Assembly (NCBI RefSeq): GCF_028829235.1
Contig: NZ_JAIWJY010000002.1
Coordinates: 372,001 to 436,000 of the forward strand
DNA length: 64,000 nt
Source: Tenacibaculum larymnensis
Lineage (GTDB): Bacteria; Bacteroidota; Bacteroidia; Flavobacteriales; Flavobacteriaceae
Direction of reading: 5' to 3'
Position 1 is the first letter of the stretch, and each line of letters opens with the position of its first letter. The notes under the pieces are model-generated. The model made no database searches, was not told the DNA's origin, and worked only from the letters and a program-made list of their open reading frames with translations. The position numbers and the translations under genes were made by a program. Of this stretch, positions 18,824-28,993 are shown one piece after another.

Positions 18824-18855
18824 AAAAAAGCTGCCAGCTAAAAACTGACAGCTTT
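18824..18855 (-). terminator. Terminator of SusCD locus 2
   Basis: AAAGCTGCCAG (18827-18837) pairs with CTGACAGCTTT (18845-18855) with one G-U pair and a 7-nt loop; the minus strand continues into a short T run. It lies just past the susD stop. Confidence 0.7.
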
Positions 18856-18865
18856 AGATTAAATT

Positions 18866-20455
18866 TTAGTTTATATCCCAAAAAATCTTTGTAGTCTTTT
18901 CGTCCCCTCCAATATTAGAAGAAGCGCTTTCGTAATTTGTTCCATTAAGAGTAGACTCAGAAGTAGGGTATAAAAAACGAGTTGGTATTTGTTCCGGGTT
19001 AGCAACAGGTAGGTTATTTAGGGTTGGTTTGTCAAGCAACCTCCAAGTTGTCCATCCTTCAAAACCATTGTTGTATAGTGCTAACCACTTTTGAGTTGCA
19101 ATCTTCTCTTTCCAGTCACCAGTTGCAGTAGTGTAGTCAACATGGCTCATGGTTAAATAAGAGTCAACACCATCTATTTCCCATTCGTCAAAAGAAGCTC
19201 TAATACCTTCGTTGTAGTGAGTTTCTGTATCTCCACCTACGCTGTACCCATCTCTAGCAGATGCTTCAGCTAATAGAAATCTAATTTCAGCAGCTGAAAT
19301 AATTGTACCCTTTAAATCTGGAACTCTTAATATATCTCCTAATTGAGTATGTCCACTGTGACTGTTAGCTGTTCCATAAGTACCTCCTTCAAACAATTGA
19401 TTTTGGTTGTTGTATGCGTCAGAGTAAGAAAAAGTAGCAACTATATTGTCATCTGAATCAGTTATTTCTAATTCTTCTGGAACTACTTTATTTGTCCTGA
19501 AATATACAAACATTCTAGGGTCTGTATTTGTAAAAGAATCTGGGTCTATGTATTCTACTTCGTCATCTTCATCAATATCACCATCACCATCTAAATCAGA
19601 AGAATTGTAGATTAAGTATTCTCTAGGTTGCATTTTGTTTACTAAAGTGTTAGCGGCAACAAAATCATTACGTCCACTCTGTACTAAGCTAACGTATAGA
19701 GGGTTGGTGTTAGGTGACGCTCCTAAATAGTTGATGGAGAAGTTGTCGTTATTGTCAAGAATTAAATCAGTTGAGGCTAAATTGGCATATTGTACAGACT
19801 CAGTAGGGTTAGAGTCTGCTACTCTCATTGCCATTCTTAACATCAATGAATTAGCTGCTTTTTTCCACTTAGAAATATCTCCGTTATAAATAAAATCATC
19901 AAAACCAAAGTTTCCATTCGTATCAATAGTTTGAATGGCTTTTGATAGTCTATCTAACAAATCTAAATAAATTGTTTCAGCATCATCGTATTTTGGGGTT
20001 GGGTTGTCTGGGTCAAGTGCTTCTGTATATGGTACATCTCCAAAGGTGTCTACTAAGATACTATATGCGTAAACTGTAGTAAACTCTATGATTGCTAATT
20101 GATTTTCTTTGTTAGGGTTGTCAACTGAATTTTCCACAGAAGTTTTAGCTCCATCTAGATCTTTTAAAACATCTCTGTAAAGAGTATTCCATATTGATCC
20201 TCCAATATTTCTTCCTGTTTGATTAAATTGACTTTCATCTGGGTAAGTTGTTTGTGCCCAGTATTGAGCATATAGCCTGAAGACATTGTCATTAACACTA
20301 CATGAGTTCATTAAATCGAACATGTTCCTAGTACCATTGGCGAAAAGAGTTGCTCCAGATACTTGACTAGGGTTTTTTTTATCAACATTTAGATCTTCGT
20401 CAACACACGAAATCATTAAAAATGTTGATATTAATAATAAAAATATTTTTTTCAT
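18866..20455 (-). CDS. SusD-like lipoprotein (locus 2)
   Basis: The 529-residue protein has a signal with lipobox LMISC at about residue 17, followed by DLNVDKKNPSQV, a pattern of the SusD-like_2 group. Helical blocks typical of the family are visible (ETIYLDLLDRLSKAIQTID, KWKKAANSLMLRMAMRVAD, AEIRFLLAEASARDGY, EKIATQKWLALYNNGFEGW). It should sit as a lid on the SusC encoded just upstream (6 bp gap). It has an Asp-rich insert (DLDGDGDIDEDDEVEY near 270) that could bind calcium. This group often accompanies transporters for peptides or unknown ligands rather than starch; the ligand here is unknown. Confidence 0.92.
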   Translation of the reverse strand: MKKIFLLLISTFLMISCVDEDLNVDKKNPSQVSGATLFANGTRNMFDLMNSCSVNDNVFRLYAQYWAQTTYPDESQFNQTGRNIGGSIWNTLYRDVLKDLDGAKTSVENSVDNPNKENQLAIIEFTTVYAYSILVDTFGDVPYTEALDPDNPTPKYDDAETIYLDLLDRLSKAIQTIDTNGNFGFDDFIYNGDISKWKKAANSLMLRMAMRVADSNPTESVQYANLASTDLILDNNDNFSINYLGASPNTNPLYVSLVQSGRNDFVAANTLVNKMQPREYLIYNSSDLDGDGDIDEDDEVEYIDPDSFTNTDPRMFVYFRTNKVVPEELEITDSDDNIVATFSYSDAYNNQNQLFEGGTYGTANSHSGHTQLGDILRVPDLKGTIISAAEIRFLLAEASARDGYSVGGDTETHYNEGIRASFDEWEIDGVDSYLTMSHVDYTTATGDWKEKIATQKWLALYNNGFEGWTTWRLLDKPTLNNLPVANPEQIPTRFLYPTSESTLNGTNYESASSNIGGDEKTTKIFWDIN

Positions 20456-20461
20456 AATCTT

Positions 20462-23400
20462 TTAAAATTCTAAATTAACATTAAGCCCAACTGTTCTTAC
20501 GGTAGGGTATGATCCAGATAAGTATCCTTGCGCATTACCTGCTCCTAATCCTGATTCAGGATCAGCAAAAGGTACATTTTTGTCTATTATCCATAAATTT
20601 CTACCTACTAAAGATATTGTTACATCTGATACTGCAGAATTTTGAAGCCAAGTTTTAGGGAAGTTGTACTTAAGACTTAATTCTCTTAGTTTAATGTATG
20701 AAGCATCGTATACGGTAAGTGCGGCTGGGTTTCTGCTTGAGTTACCCCAGTAGAAAGCTCCTGCGTATGTGTCGGCTGGAGCACGAGTTGTATTTGGTTG
20801 TCCATCTTCTGTAACACCAGGGTTAAGTATACCTCCACTATCTGGTCCAGATGTAACAGGGTCTCTTACAGGGTTTCCTAAATCGTTAAGGGCTGCAGTG
20901 TATGTAGGTAAACCAGTACCTTGACCGTAATGAAGGTCTAAAGAGTATACATCACCTCCTTCTTGAATATCAATCAAAAAGCTCAAAGATAAATTTTTGT
21001 AAGAAAGAGTGTTTGTGATACCTGCATTCCAATCAGGGTTAGCGTCTCCTATAATTTGGTTAGCTTGAGCTTTGTAGTACCCATTACTATCAACTACTTT
21101 ATTACCGTTATCGTCGTATACAAATCCAGTTCCTCTAATTGTTCCATAAGGCTGACCTTTAGTAGCATTAATAGTAACACCACCTTGGAATGATGCAAGT
21201 TGGATGTTTTCTACATCTGCATATAATTCTTTAACTAAGTTATCATTCTTAGACCAATTAATTGTAGTGTTCCATTTGAAGTCGTCGGTTTTAATTATTT
21301 TTCCGTCAAGACTAACTTCAAAACCTTTGTTTTGAATGGTACCAGCATTAACCCATCTACTAGTAAAGCCTGTAGCAGCTGTAGTAGTAACTGGCATTAA
21401 TTGGTTTTCAGTGTCTTTTTTGTACCAAGAAAGGTTTAAGCCTAATCGGTTACTTAAAAACCTTGTTTCGATACCAAGTTCTATTTCTTTAGTTCTTTCA
21501 GGTACTAGGTTTTCATTCTTCTTTGTGCTATCAAAAGAACTTAATGCTACACTACCAAAATGATCGATTACAGAGTATGTGTCATAAACATTATTAGCAG
21601 GTAAGTCGTTACCTACTTCTGCGTAACCAGCTCTAAACTTACCATAGTTAAGCCAGTCTGCATTTATTAGTTCAGAGAAAATAAAACTACCACTAACAGC
21701 ATAGTAATTATAGCTATTGTTGTCACTAGGTAGGGAAGATGATACGTCATATCTGTCTGTAAGTTCAATAAAAAGCTTGTTGTCGTAACCTAAAGTAGCT
21801 TGAGCGTAATATCCATTAACTTGTTTTTCAGCTAGACGTTCAACAGGTAAGTTAACAGGGAGAACAGAGTTTCTTAAAGAGTATACTCCAGGGTTGGCTA
21901 GACCACCATTAGTTGAGGCTCTCCAATATTGATTTTTCTCTTTTCTAATGTTCATACCTAAGACACCATTTAAACTTAGTTTGTCAGATATGTCTTTGTT
22001 AAAGTTTAACATTAAGTCATAATTAAACTCAGTAAAGTTAATTTGAGTTCTTTGGTAACCAGATCCTTGGTCTCCAACAGTCAATCCAAATTCAGTAGGA
22101 ACAGATCCAACAGCTCTTCTGTCTTCACGAACTTCAGAATATGTGTCAACTGCAGCTTTAGCTGTTAAGTCTAGCCAGTCGTTTATCTTGTAAGTTGCAA
22201 ATGCATTTCCAAAAAATCTATTTCTATTATCAGATTGGTAATTTTGATATCTAGTCCAATATGGGTTGTCCCAGTATTGAGGTTTAAGAGGAGATCCTCC
22301 AACCGATCCTACGTGGTTCCAACTGTAATTTTTACCAGTTAGGTCGTAAATGTATTTTTGATCTTTAATGTCAACGTTTACTTGCCACCATTGTCTAAAT
22401 TGAGCCATTAAGTTGTCTCCGTAACCTGTAGAGTTTCTACCTGTAACATCTTGATTAATAAAGTTGGCATTAGCACCAGTAGATAGTCTATCTGAAACTT
22501 TTAAAGTTCCATTAAAGTTAAAAGTGTTTTTGTCTAACTTAGAATTAGGTAGGATACCTTTGTTTTGAAAGTTTGTGTACCCTAGTCTGTAGCTCACTTT
22601 ACCTTCGCTTCCAGAAATAGAAACAGAGTTGTTAATCTGATGTGAGGTTTCGAAGAAGTCAGCAGGTGTATTTTTACCAGCAACATATGGAGTAGCTGTT
22701 TGGAAATTTGGATGTTCAGGTACAAAGGCATCCCATTGGTATACAAGAGATCCATCTAGAGGAGCTCCAAATGAACCATCGTCGTAAGTAGGGACAGCTA
22801 AATCGTTTGTTCCATCTCCGTTAACATCAATATCTTCAAAATATCCTGTACTCCCATAATAAGGGCCATATCCAGCACCGTACTTGTCTTGGTATTTTAA
22901 AAAAGTAGATCTGTCTATTTTACCTAAAGTAATACCAGAAGAAACATTAACTTTCATGTTTCCTTCTTTTCCTTTTTTTGTTGTAATAATTACAACACCA
23001 TTGGCACCTCTAGATCCATAAATAGCAGAGGCAGCAGCTCCTTTTAAAATATTGATAGATTCTACATCATCAGGATTGATGTCAGAAGCAGCATTACCAT
23101 AATCAAAACCTCTTCTACCGTTTTTTTGATTAGTGCTATTCTCTATTTGGTTAGAGATAGGTATACCGTCAACAATAAATAAAGGTTGGTTGTTACCTGT
23201 TAGAGAGCTTACACCTCTAATTAAGAAATTAGAAGATCCTCCGAAGTTGTTGTTGGCTTTAATTTGAACACCGCTAATCTTACCAGATAGTGAGTTAACG
23301 ACGTTGTTGAGTTTAACAGTAGCTACCTTGTCTCCTTTTATTTCTTGAGAGGCATAACCTAAACTCTTTTTAGCTCTTTTAATACCCAGTGACGTTACAA

Positions 23401-23710
23401 CGACTTCGTCGAGTACATTGTCATTAGTCATAGAAATGTTAAAAGTGCTTGAAGCGCTTACTTTTTTTTCAATAGTTTTCATGCCTACAAAACTAAAAAC
23501 AAGAATGTCTCCTGTTTTTGCTTTGATGGAGAATTTCCCATCGAAGTCGGTTTCTACTCCGGTTGTGGTGCCTTTTATTAATACATTAACCCCAGGTAGC
23601 GGCCCTGTTTCATCGGAAACTGTACCTGAAATTGTTTTTTCTTGTGCAAAGGATATCTGCACAATCAACGCTAGAAATAGCGTTAAAATTCCATTGAACT
23701 TTGTTTTCAT
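20462..23710 (-). CDS. SusC/RagA-family TonB-dependent outer membrane transporter (locus 2)
   Basis: The protein has about 1082 residues from the ATG at 23710 (MKTKFNGILTLFLAL); the longer frame to 23746 adds a non-signal stretch and is rejected. Signal peptide, carboxypeptidase-regulatory domain (ISGTVSDETGPLPGVNVL, TDFDGKFSI), TonB box/plug (VLDEVVVTSLGIKRAKKSLG), LNVVNSLSGKISGVQI, ILKGAAASAIYGSRGANGV and a long beta-barrel are all present. It is the outer-membrane channel for a SusD-delivered ligand. It forms an operon with the susD 6 bp downstream, ended by the terminator at 18824. Beyond the N-terminus and plug, the barrel differs from the first SusC, so the ligands probably differ. Confidence 0.95.
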   Translation of the reverse strand: MKTKFNGILTLFLALIVQISFAQEKTISGTVSDETGPLPGVNVLIKGTTTGVETDFDGKFSIKAKTGDILVFSFVGMKTIEKKVSASSTFNISMTNDNVLDEVVVTSLGIKRAKKSLGYASQEIKGDKVATVKLNNVVNSLSGKISGVQIKANNNFGGSSNFLIRGVSSLTGNNQPLFIVDGIPISNQIENSTNQKNGRRGFDYGNAASDINPDDVESINILKGAAASAIYGSRGANGVVIITTKKGKEGNMKVNVSSGITLGKIDRSTFLKYQDKYGAGYGPYYGSTGYFEDIDVNGDGTNDLAVPTYDDGSFGAPLDGSLVYQWDAFVPEHPNFQTATPYVAGKNTPADFFETSHQINNSVSISGSEGKVSYRLGYTNFQNKGILPNSKLDKNTFNFNGTLKVSDRLSTGANANFINQDVTGRNSTGYGDNLMAQFRQWWQVNVDIKDQKYIYDLTGKNYSWNHVGSVGGSPLKPQYWDNPYWTRYQNYQSDNRNRFFGNAFATYKINDWLDLTAKAAVDTYSEVREDRRAVGSVPTEFGLTVGDQGSGYQRTQINFTEFNYDLMLNFNKDISDKLSLNGVLGMNIRKEKNQYWRASTNGGLANPGVYSLRNSVLPVNLPVERLAEKQVNGYYAQATLGYDNKLFIELTDRYDVSSSLPSDNNSYNYYAVSGSFIFSELINADWLNYGKFRAGYAEVGNDLPANNVYDTYSVIDHFGSVALSSFDSTKKNENLVPERTKEIELGIETRFLSNRLGLNLSWYKKDTENQLMPVTTTAATGFTSRWVNAGTIQNKGFEVSLDGKIIKTDDFKWNTTINWSKNDNLVKELYADVENIQLASFQGGVTINATKGQPYGTIRGTGFVYDDNGNKVVDSNGYYKAQANQIIGDANPDWNAGITNTLSYKNLSLSFLIDIQEGGDVYSLDLHYGQGTGLPTYTAALNDLGNPVRDPVTSGPDSGGILNPGVTEDGQPNTTRAPADTYAGAFYWGNSSRNPAALTVYDASYIKLRELSLKYNFPKTWLQNSAVSDVTISLVGRNLWIIDKNVPFADPESGLGAGNAQGYLSGSYPTVRTVGLNVNLEF

Positions 23711-23968
23711 TATGTAATTATTTGAATTAATTGAGTCAAAAGTCATAAATAAAACTTAAAAAAACAAGGTATTTGTTAAAATGTTCTAAAAATATTGAGG
23801 TATTTTTAGTTTATGTTTTTTATTTTGGGTTTAAATCAATTGTTTTGTTTCTTATTTTGATAAATGCTTATTTTTTTAACATTTGTATAGGGTTTTTGTG
23901 TTTTGTTAATTCTTGATCTGTTTGGTTTTGAGCAGTTGGTTAAGGTTGTGAAGAGGTGGTGTTTTGAT

Positions 23969-24007
<39 letters not shown>

Positions 24008-24036
24008 GTAGAGGTTTTAAAAATAACTCCTTGATA

Positions 24037-24067
24037 TTTGAATAAATAGAAAATTGTCGTACATTTG
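24037..24067 (+). promoter_or_regulatory. Promoter of the str operon (rpsL)
   Basis: TTTG (24037-24040), 19-nt spacer, TACATTTG (24060-24067): a full match to the Bacteroidetes consensus. The leader to the rpsL ATG would be about 50 nt. The poly-T tract upstream may act as an A/T-rich UP-like element. Confidence 0.8.
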
Positions 24068-24124
24068 CACACTCTTAAAATTAGAGTAATTTAAGTACAA
24101 ATTAAAAACAAGTAATAATTTAGT

Positions 24125-24505
24125 ATGCCAACTATTCAACAATTAGTTCGTAAAGGAAGAGCCAAAATAACTAAGAAGAGTAAATCGGCTGCTTTACAAG
24201 CATGTCCACAAAGACGTGGAGTTTGTACGCGTGTGTATACCACTACACCTAAGAAACCTAACTCAGCAATGCGTAAGGTAGCAAGGGTTCGTTTAACAAA
24301 TGGTAACGAAATCAACGCGTATATTCCAGGTGAGGGGCACAACTTGCAAGAGCACTCGATAGTATTAGTTAGAGGTGGAAGGGTAAAAGATTTACCAGGT
24401 GTTAAATATCACGTGGTACGTGGAGCATTAGATACTGCAGGAGTTGAGGGTAGAACCCAACGTAGGTCTAAGTATGGTGCAAAACGCCCAAAAGACAAAA
24501 AGTAA
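24125..24505 (+). CDS. rpsL: 30S ribosomal protein S12
   Basis: The 126-residue decoding-centre protein carries the conserved loops [16 protein letters not shown] and [19 protein letters not shown]. The lysines at both streptomycin-linked sites (PKKPNSA and GRVKDLPG) are wild type. It ends with the lysine-rich [11 protein letters not shown]. It is the first gene of the str operon, 32 bp before rpsG, behind a consensus promoter. Confidence 0.98.
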   Translation: MPTIQQLVRKGRAKITKKSKSAALQACPQRRGVCTRVYTTTPKKPNSAMRKVARVRLTNGNEINAYIPGEGHNLQEHSIVLVRGGRVKDLPGVKYHVVRGALDTAGVEGRTQRRSKYGAKRPKDKK

Positions 24506-24537
24506 AAATTAATTAGTAACTTTTTTAATGTAAAGAC

Positions 24538-25014
24538 ATGAGGAAAAGAAGAGCTAAAAAAAGAGTTTTGTTACCGGATCCAAGATTCAATGATCAATTA
24601 GTTACACGTTTTGTGAATAACTTAATGTGGGACGGTAAGAAATCTGTAGCGTTCAAAGTGTTTTACGATGCAATGGATATCGTAAATGAAAAGAAAACTG
24701 ACGAAGAAAAGTCGGCTTTAGAAGTGTGGAAAGATGGTTTATCTAACGTGATGCCTCACGTAGAAGTTCGTTCTCGCCGTGTTGGTGGAGCAACTTTCCA
24801 AATTCCAATGCAAATTCGTCCAGACCGTAAGGTGTCTATGGCGATTAAATGGATGATCTCTTATGCGCGCAAGCGTAATGAAAAAACAATGGCACAACGT
24901 TTAGCTGCTGAGATTTTAGCTGCTGCTAAAGAAGAAGGTGCTGCTGTTAAGAAAAGAGTTGATACTCATAAGATGGCTGAAGCAAACAAAGCATTCTCAC
25001 ACTTTAGATTTTAA
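24538..25014 (+). CDS. rpsG: 30S ribosomal protein S7
   Basis: The 158-residue protein starts [15 protein letters not shown] and contains the S7 signature in [20 protein letters not shown] and [17 protein letters not shown]. It organises the 3' major domain of 16S rRNA (the head). It is second in the str operon, 6 bp before fusA. In E. coli S7 represses this operon through the rpsL-rpsG spacer; the 32-bp spacer here is too short for that structure to be assumed. Confidence 0.98.
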   Translation: MRKRRAKKRVLLPDPRFNDQLVTRFVNNLMWDGKKSVAFKVFYDAMDIVNEKKTDEEKSALEVWKDGLSNVMPHVEVRSRRVGGATFQIPMQIRPDRKVSMAIKWMISYARKRNEKTMAQRLAAEILAAAKEEGAAVKKRVDTHKMAEANKAFSHFRF

Positions 25015-25020
25015 TAAGAA

Positions 25021-27138
25021 ATGGCAAGAGATTTAAAATATACAAGAAATATAGGTATTGCTGCTCATATTGATGCTGGTAAAACAACAACAACTGAGCG
25101 TATCCTTTTCTATACAGGAGTGTCTCATAAAATTGGAGAAGTACACGATGGAGCTTCTACAATGGACTGGATGGAGCAAGAGGCTGAGAGAGGTATTACA
25201 ATTACTTCTGCTGCAACTACTTGTACTTGGCAGTTTCCTTTAGAAAATGCAAAGCCATTACCTGAAACAAAAGGATACCATTTTAATATTATTGATACTC
25301 CAGGTCACGTTGACTTTACTGTAGAGGTAAACCGTTCATTACGTGTATTAGATGGATTAGTGTTCTTATTCTCTGCAGTTGATGGAGTAGAACCACAGTC
25401 TGAAACTAACTGGCGTTTAGCTGATAACTATAAAGTACCTCGTATCGGTTTCGTTAACAAAATGGACCGTCAAGGAGCAAACTTCTTAGCAGTTTGTCAG
25501 CAAGTAAAAGATATGTTAAAGTCTAACGCAGTGCCAATCGTATTAAATATTGGTGATGAAGCAGACTTTAAAGGTATTGTTGATTTAGTTAAAAACCGTG
25601 CTATTGTATGGCATGATGATAACTATGGGTCAACTTTCGATGTTGTAGATATTCCAGAAGATTTAAAAGAAGAGGCTCGTGAGTTACGTGGTAAGTTAAT
25701 CGAAGAGGTTGCGGCTTATGACGAAAACTTATTAGAGAAGTACATGGAAGATGAAGATTCAATTACAGAAGAAGAAGTGCACGCTGCATTAAGAGCTGCT
25801 GTAATGGATATGTCTATTATTCCAATGGTATGTGGGTCATCATTTAAAAATAAAGGTGTACAATTCTTATTAGATGCTGTATGTCGTTACTTACCTTCTC
25901 CTGTAGATAGAGATAATATCATTGGTACTAACCCAGATTCAGGTGAAGAAGAAACACGTAAACCAGATGCAAAAGCACCATTCTCAGCTTTAGCATTTAA
26001 AATTGCTACTGATCCTTTTGTAGGTCGTTTAGCATTTTTCCGTGCGTATTCTGGTCACTTAGATGCAGGTTCTTATGTGTTAAATAACCGTTCAGGTAAA
26101 AAAGAACGTATTTCACGTATTTACCAAATGCACTCTAATAAACAAAATGCAATCGATTTTATCGAAGCTGGAGATATTGGAGCAGCTGTAGGATTTAAAG
26201 ATATTAAAACAGGGGATACGTTATCTGACGAAAAACACCCAATCGTTTTAGAATCTATGGATTTCCCAGATCCTGTAATTGGTATCGCTGTTGAGCCTAA
26301 AACTAAGGCAGATGTAGATAAGTTAGGTATGGCTTTAGCTAAATTAGCTGAAGAAGATCCAACGTTTACTGTAAAAACAGATGAAGCTTCAGGGCAAACT
26401 GTTATTTCAGGAATGGGTGAGTTACACTTAGATATTATTGTAGACCGTTTAAAACGTGAGTTTAAGGTTGAAGTAAATCAAGGACAACCACAAGTAGAGT
26501 ACAAAGAAGCATTAACAGCTACTGCAGATCACAGAGAGGTTTATAAAAAGCAATCTGGTGGGCGTGGTAAGTTTGCTGATATTGTATTTACTATGGAGCC
26601 TGCTGATGAAGGTGTAACAGGATTACAATTTGAGTCTATAATTAAAGGTGGTAACGTTCCTAAGGAATTTGTACCTTCAGTAGAAAAAGGATTCAAAGAA
26701 GCAATGAAAAATGGTCCTTTAGCTGGTTACGAAATGGATTCGATGAAGATTACTTTAAAGGATGGATCTTTCCACCCTGTAGATTCTGATCAATTATCAT
26801 TCGAATTAGCGGCTAAGTTAGGTTACAAAGCTGCTGCAAAAGCTGCAAGAGCTGTAATCATGGAACCAATGATGAAATTAGAAGTGTTAACTCCAGAGGA
26901 GAACATGGGAGATATCGTTGGAGACTTAAACAGAAGAAGAGGACAAGTAAACGATATGAGCGATCGTGCAGGGTCTAAAGTAGTTAGAGCAATCGTTCCT
27001 TTATCAGAAATGTTTGGATATGTTACTTCTTTAAGAACATTATCTTCAGGTAGAGCAACTTCTACAATGGAATTCTCTCACTATGCAGAAACTCCAAGTA
27101 ACATTTCAGAAGAAGTAATCGCAAACGCTAAAGGTTAA
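25021..27138 (+). CDS. fusA: Translation elongation factor G
   Basis: The 705-residue GTPase has G1 [13 protein letters not shown] (about 16-28), the switch region [12 protein letters not shown]3 DTPGHVDF, and G4 NKMDR, followed by domains II-V (for example [18 protein letters not shown] and the domain IV block [11 protein letters not shown]). It drives translocation of tRNA and mRNA on the ribosome. The length matches canonical EF-G, and it sits inside the str operon, so it is the housekeeping copy rather than a paralogue. Confidence 0.98.
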   Translation: MARDLKYTRNIGIAAHIDAGKTTTTERILFYTGVSHKIGEVHDGASTMDWMEQEAERGITITSAATTCTWQFPLENAKPLPETKGYHFNIIDTPGHVDFTVEVNRSLRVLDGLVFLFSAVDGVEPQSETNWRLADNYKVPRIGFVNKMDRQGANFLAVCQQVKDMLKSNAVPIVLNIGDEADFKGIVDLVKNRAIVWHDDNYGSTFDVVDIPEDLKEEARELRGKLIEEVAAYDENLLEKYMEDEDSITEEEVHAALRAAVMDMSIIPMVCGSSFKNKGVQFLLDAVCRYLPSPVDRDNIIGTNPDSGEEETRKPDAKAPFSALAFKIATDPFVGRLAFFRAYSGHLDAGSYVLNNRSGKKERISRIYQMHSNKQNAIDFIEAGDIGAAVGFKDIKTGDTLSDEKHPIVLESMDFPDPVIGIAVEPKTKADVDKLGMALAKLAEEDPTFTVKTDEASGQTVISGMGELHLDIIVDRLKREFKVEVNQGQPQVEYKEALTATADHREVYKKQSGGRGKFADIVFTMEPADEGVTGLQFESIIKGGNVPKEFVPSVEKGFKEAMKNGPLAGYEMDSMKITLKDGSFHPVDSDQLSFELAAKLGYKAAAKAARAVIMEPMMKLEVLTPEENMGDIVGDLNRRRGQVNDMSDRAGSKVVRAIVPLSEMFGYVTSLRTLSSGRATSTMEFSHYAETPSNISEEVIANAKG

Positions 27139-27143
27139 TTAAG

Positions 27144-27449
27144 ATGAGTCAAAAAATTAGAATAAAGTTAAAGTCTTACGATTATAATTTAGTAGACAAG
27201 TCTGCTGAGAAAATCGTAAAGACAGTAAAGAGTACTGGAGCTGTAGTAAACGGTCCAATTCCTTTACCTACAAATAAAAAGATTTTTACAGTATTACGTT
27301 CACCACACGTAAACAAAAAATCTAGAGAGCAATTTCAATTATCTGCTTACAAGAGATTATTAGACATTTATAGTTCTTCTTCAAAAACTATTGATGCGTT
27401 AATGAAACTTGAGTTACCAAGTGGAGTTGAAGTTGAGATCAAAGTATAA
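27144..27449 (+). CDS. rpsJ: 30S ribosomal protein S10
   Basis: The 101-residue protein starts [20 protein letters not shown]; the exposed loop carries [12 protein letters not shown]. It is 6 bp after fusA and is the last gene of this transcription unit: a strong terminator follows, so S10 is transcribed with the str genes rather than heading the S10 operon as in E. coli. Apart from its ribosomal role it is the NusB partner in antitermination in other bacteria. Confidence 0.97.
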   Translation: MSQKIRIKLKSYDYNLVDKSAEKIVKTVKSTGAVVNGPIPLPTNKKIFTVLRSPHVNKKSREQFQLSAYKRLLDIYSSSSKTIDALMKLELPSGVEVEIKV

Positions 27450-27459
27450 GTAAATCAAT

Positions 27460-27498
27460 AACTTTCGGTTTAATTTTGTTAAGCCGAAAGTTTTTTTT
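27460..27498 (+). terminator. Terminator of the str operon
   Basis: A 14-bp stem (27460-27473 with 27479-27492, core ACTTTCGG / CCGAAAGT, one G-U pair), a 5-nt loop TTTTG and an eight-T tract (27491-27498). It lies 10 bp after the rpsJ stop. Confidence 0.85.
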
Positions 27499-27505
27499 AC
27501 TTTTG
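27475..27505 (+). promoter_or_regulatory. Promoter of the rplC operon, overlapping the str terminator
   Basis: TTTG at 27475-27478 is the terminator loop; after a 19-nt spacer (the terminator's right arm and T tract) comes TACTTTTG at 27498-27505, matching TAnnTTTG. Transcription would start near 27510, giving a leader of about 230 nt before rplC. Confidence 0.65.
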
Positions 27506-27738
27506 CACACCGAAATTTTAGTTTTCGGAGTGTGTAAATTTCTGGAAAGTATTCAGAAATGACATGTCCTGAGGGTTTCGCGAAGGAAAAACGGTAAAAC
27601 AAATTCAAAGAGTGAAGATGTTTTTCGCTCTTTTTTTTTGAGAAATTTGAAGGAAAACAAGAAACATTTGTTTCAAAAATTTATTTTATTAATAGACGCG
27701 CTGGATAAATTAAATCTATCGTCTGAAAATTAACAAAT
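27506..27738 (+). ncRNA. Long structured 5' leader of the S10/spc operon
   Basis: Between promoter and rplC ATG several hairpins can be drawn by eye: CACAC-CGAAA / TTTCG-GA-GTGTG (27506-27534, 2-nt bulge); ATTTCTG / CAGAAAT (27538-27560); the terminator-like hairpin at 27607-27639; GAAAC / GTTTC (27661-27674); and AGAC...GATA / TATC-GTCT (27694-27724) close to the start codon. It is likely a cis-regulatory leader sensing a ribosomal protein, or a separate small RNA ending at 27639. The function is inferred from position and structure only. Confidence 0.6.
27607..27639 (+). terminator. Attenuator-like terminator inside the rplC leader
   Basis: AAAGAGTGAA (27607-27616) pairs with TTCGCTCTTT (27624-27633), with one G-U pair and a 7-nt loop, followed by a nine-T run (27631-27639). 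It lies 100 bp before rplC, so most transcripts would stop here unless read-through is controlled. Confidence 0.7.
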
Positions 27739-28356
27739 ATGTCTGGGTTAATAGGAAGAAAAGTAGGAATGACCAGCTTATTCGATGAAAACGGGAAGAA
27801 TATTCCTTGTACTGTAATCGAAGCAGGTCCTTGCGTTGTTACCCAAGTCAGAACCGAAGAGGTTGACGGCTATAACGCGTTACAACTTGGTTTCGATGAC
27901 AAAAAAGCAAAAAGCTCTAATAAAGCTTTAGATGGTCACTTTAAAAAAGCTGGTACATCTGCTAAGAGAAAAGTCGTTGAGTTCCAAGGATTCGAAGATG
28001 AGTACAAATTAGGTGACTCAATTACTGTTGAACACTTTGCTGAAGGAGAATTCGTTGATGTATCAGGAGTTTCTAAAGGTAAAGGTTTTCAAGGTGTTGT
28101 TAAACGTCATGGTTTTGGCGGAGTTGGACAAGCAACTCACGGTCAACATAACCGTTTAAGAGCTCCAGGTTCAATTGGTGCAGCATCATACCCTGCAAGA
28201 GTATTCAAAGGAATGCGTATGGCAGGTCGTATGGGTGGAGACAAAGTAAAAGTTCAAAATTTAAGAGTTTTAAAAGTGGTTGCAGATAAGAATCTTATCG
28301 TTGTAAAAGGAGCAATTCCTGGGCACAAAAACTCTTATGTAACTATCGAGAAATAA
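27739..28356 (+). CDS. rplC: 50S ribosomal protein L3
   Basis: The 205-residue protein starts [19 protein letters not shown]; the conserved loop [20 protein letters not shown] (about 116-135) reaches towards the peptidyl-transferase centre. L3 starts 50S assembly near the 3' end of 23S rRNA. It is the first coding gene after the long leader and overlaps rplD by one base (TAATG). Confidence 0.98.
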   Translation: MSGLIGRKVGMTSLFDENGKNIPCTVIEAGPCVVTQVRTEEVDGYNALQLGFDDKKAKSSNKALDGHFKKAGTSAKRKVVEFQGFEDEYKLGDSITVEHFAEGEFVDVSGVSKGKGFQGVVKRHGFGGVGQATHGQHNRLRAPGSIGAASYPARVFKGMRMAGRMGGDKVKVQNLRVLKVVADKNLIVVKGAIPGHKNSYVTIEK

Positions 28357-28985
28357 TGAAAGTAGCAGTATTAGATATTACAGGAAAAGATACTGGTAGA
28401 AAAGTTGAACTTTCTAGCGAGGTATTCGGAATTGAGCCAAATGATCACGCGATTTATTTAGATGTAAAGCAGTATTTGGCTAATCAAAGACAAGGTACTC
28501 ATAAATCGAAAGAAAGAGCTGAGATTGCTGGTAGTACAAGAAAGATAAAAAAACAAAAAGGAACTGGTACAGCTCGTGCGGGTAGTATCAAGTCTGGTGT
28601 TTTTAGAGGTGGTGGACGTATGTTTGGTCCAAGACCAAGAAACTATTCTTTTAAGTTAAATAAAAACTTAAAGCGTTTAGCACGTAAGTCAGCTTTAAGT
28701 ATTCAAGCAAAAGAAAACAATTTAGTAGTTGTAGAAGACTTCAACTTTGAAGCTCCAAAAACTAAAGAGTTTATCAATGTATTAAAAGCTTTAGAATTAG
28801 ACGCTAAAAAGTCTTTATTCGTATTAGGTGAAGAAAGTAAGAACGTTTACTTATCATCTCGTAACTTAAAAGGTTCTAAAGTAGTAGATGCTTCAGGTAT
28901 TAACACATATAGCGTTTTAAATGCTAATAAAGTTGTTATTTCTGAAAGCTCTCTAGAAGGAATTGAGTCTAATTTAAGTAAATAG
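28356..28985 (+). CDS. rplD: 50S ribosomal protein L4
   Basis: The 209-residue protein's long basic loop ([35 protein letters not shown]) lines the exit tunnel. Its start overlaps the rplC stop, which couples translation. In E. coli L4 is the autorepressor of the S10 operon by acting on its leader; here L4 is a natural candidate ligand for the structured leader upstream of rplC, but that is inference. Confidence 0.98.
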   Translation: MKVAVLDITGKDTGRKVELSSEVFGIEPNDHAIYLDVKQYLANQRQGTHKSKERAEIAGSTRKIKKQKGTGTARAGSIKSGVFRGGGRMFGPRPRNYSFKLNKNLKRLARKSALSIQAKENNLVVVEDFNFEAPKTKEFINVLKALELDAKKSLFVLGEESKNVYLSSRNLKGSKVVDASGINTYSVLNANKVVISESSLEGIESNLSK

Positions 28986-28993
28986 GGAACAAG

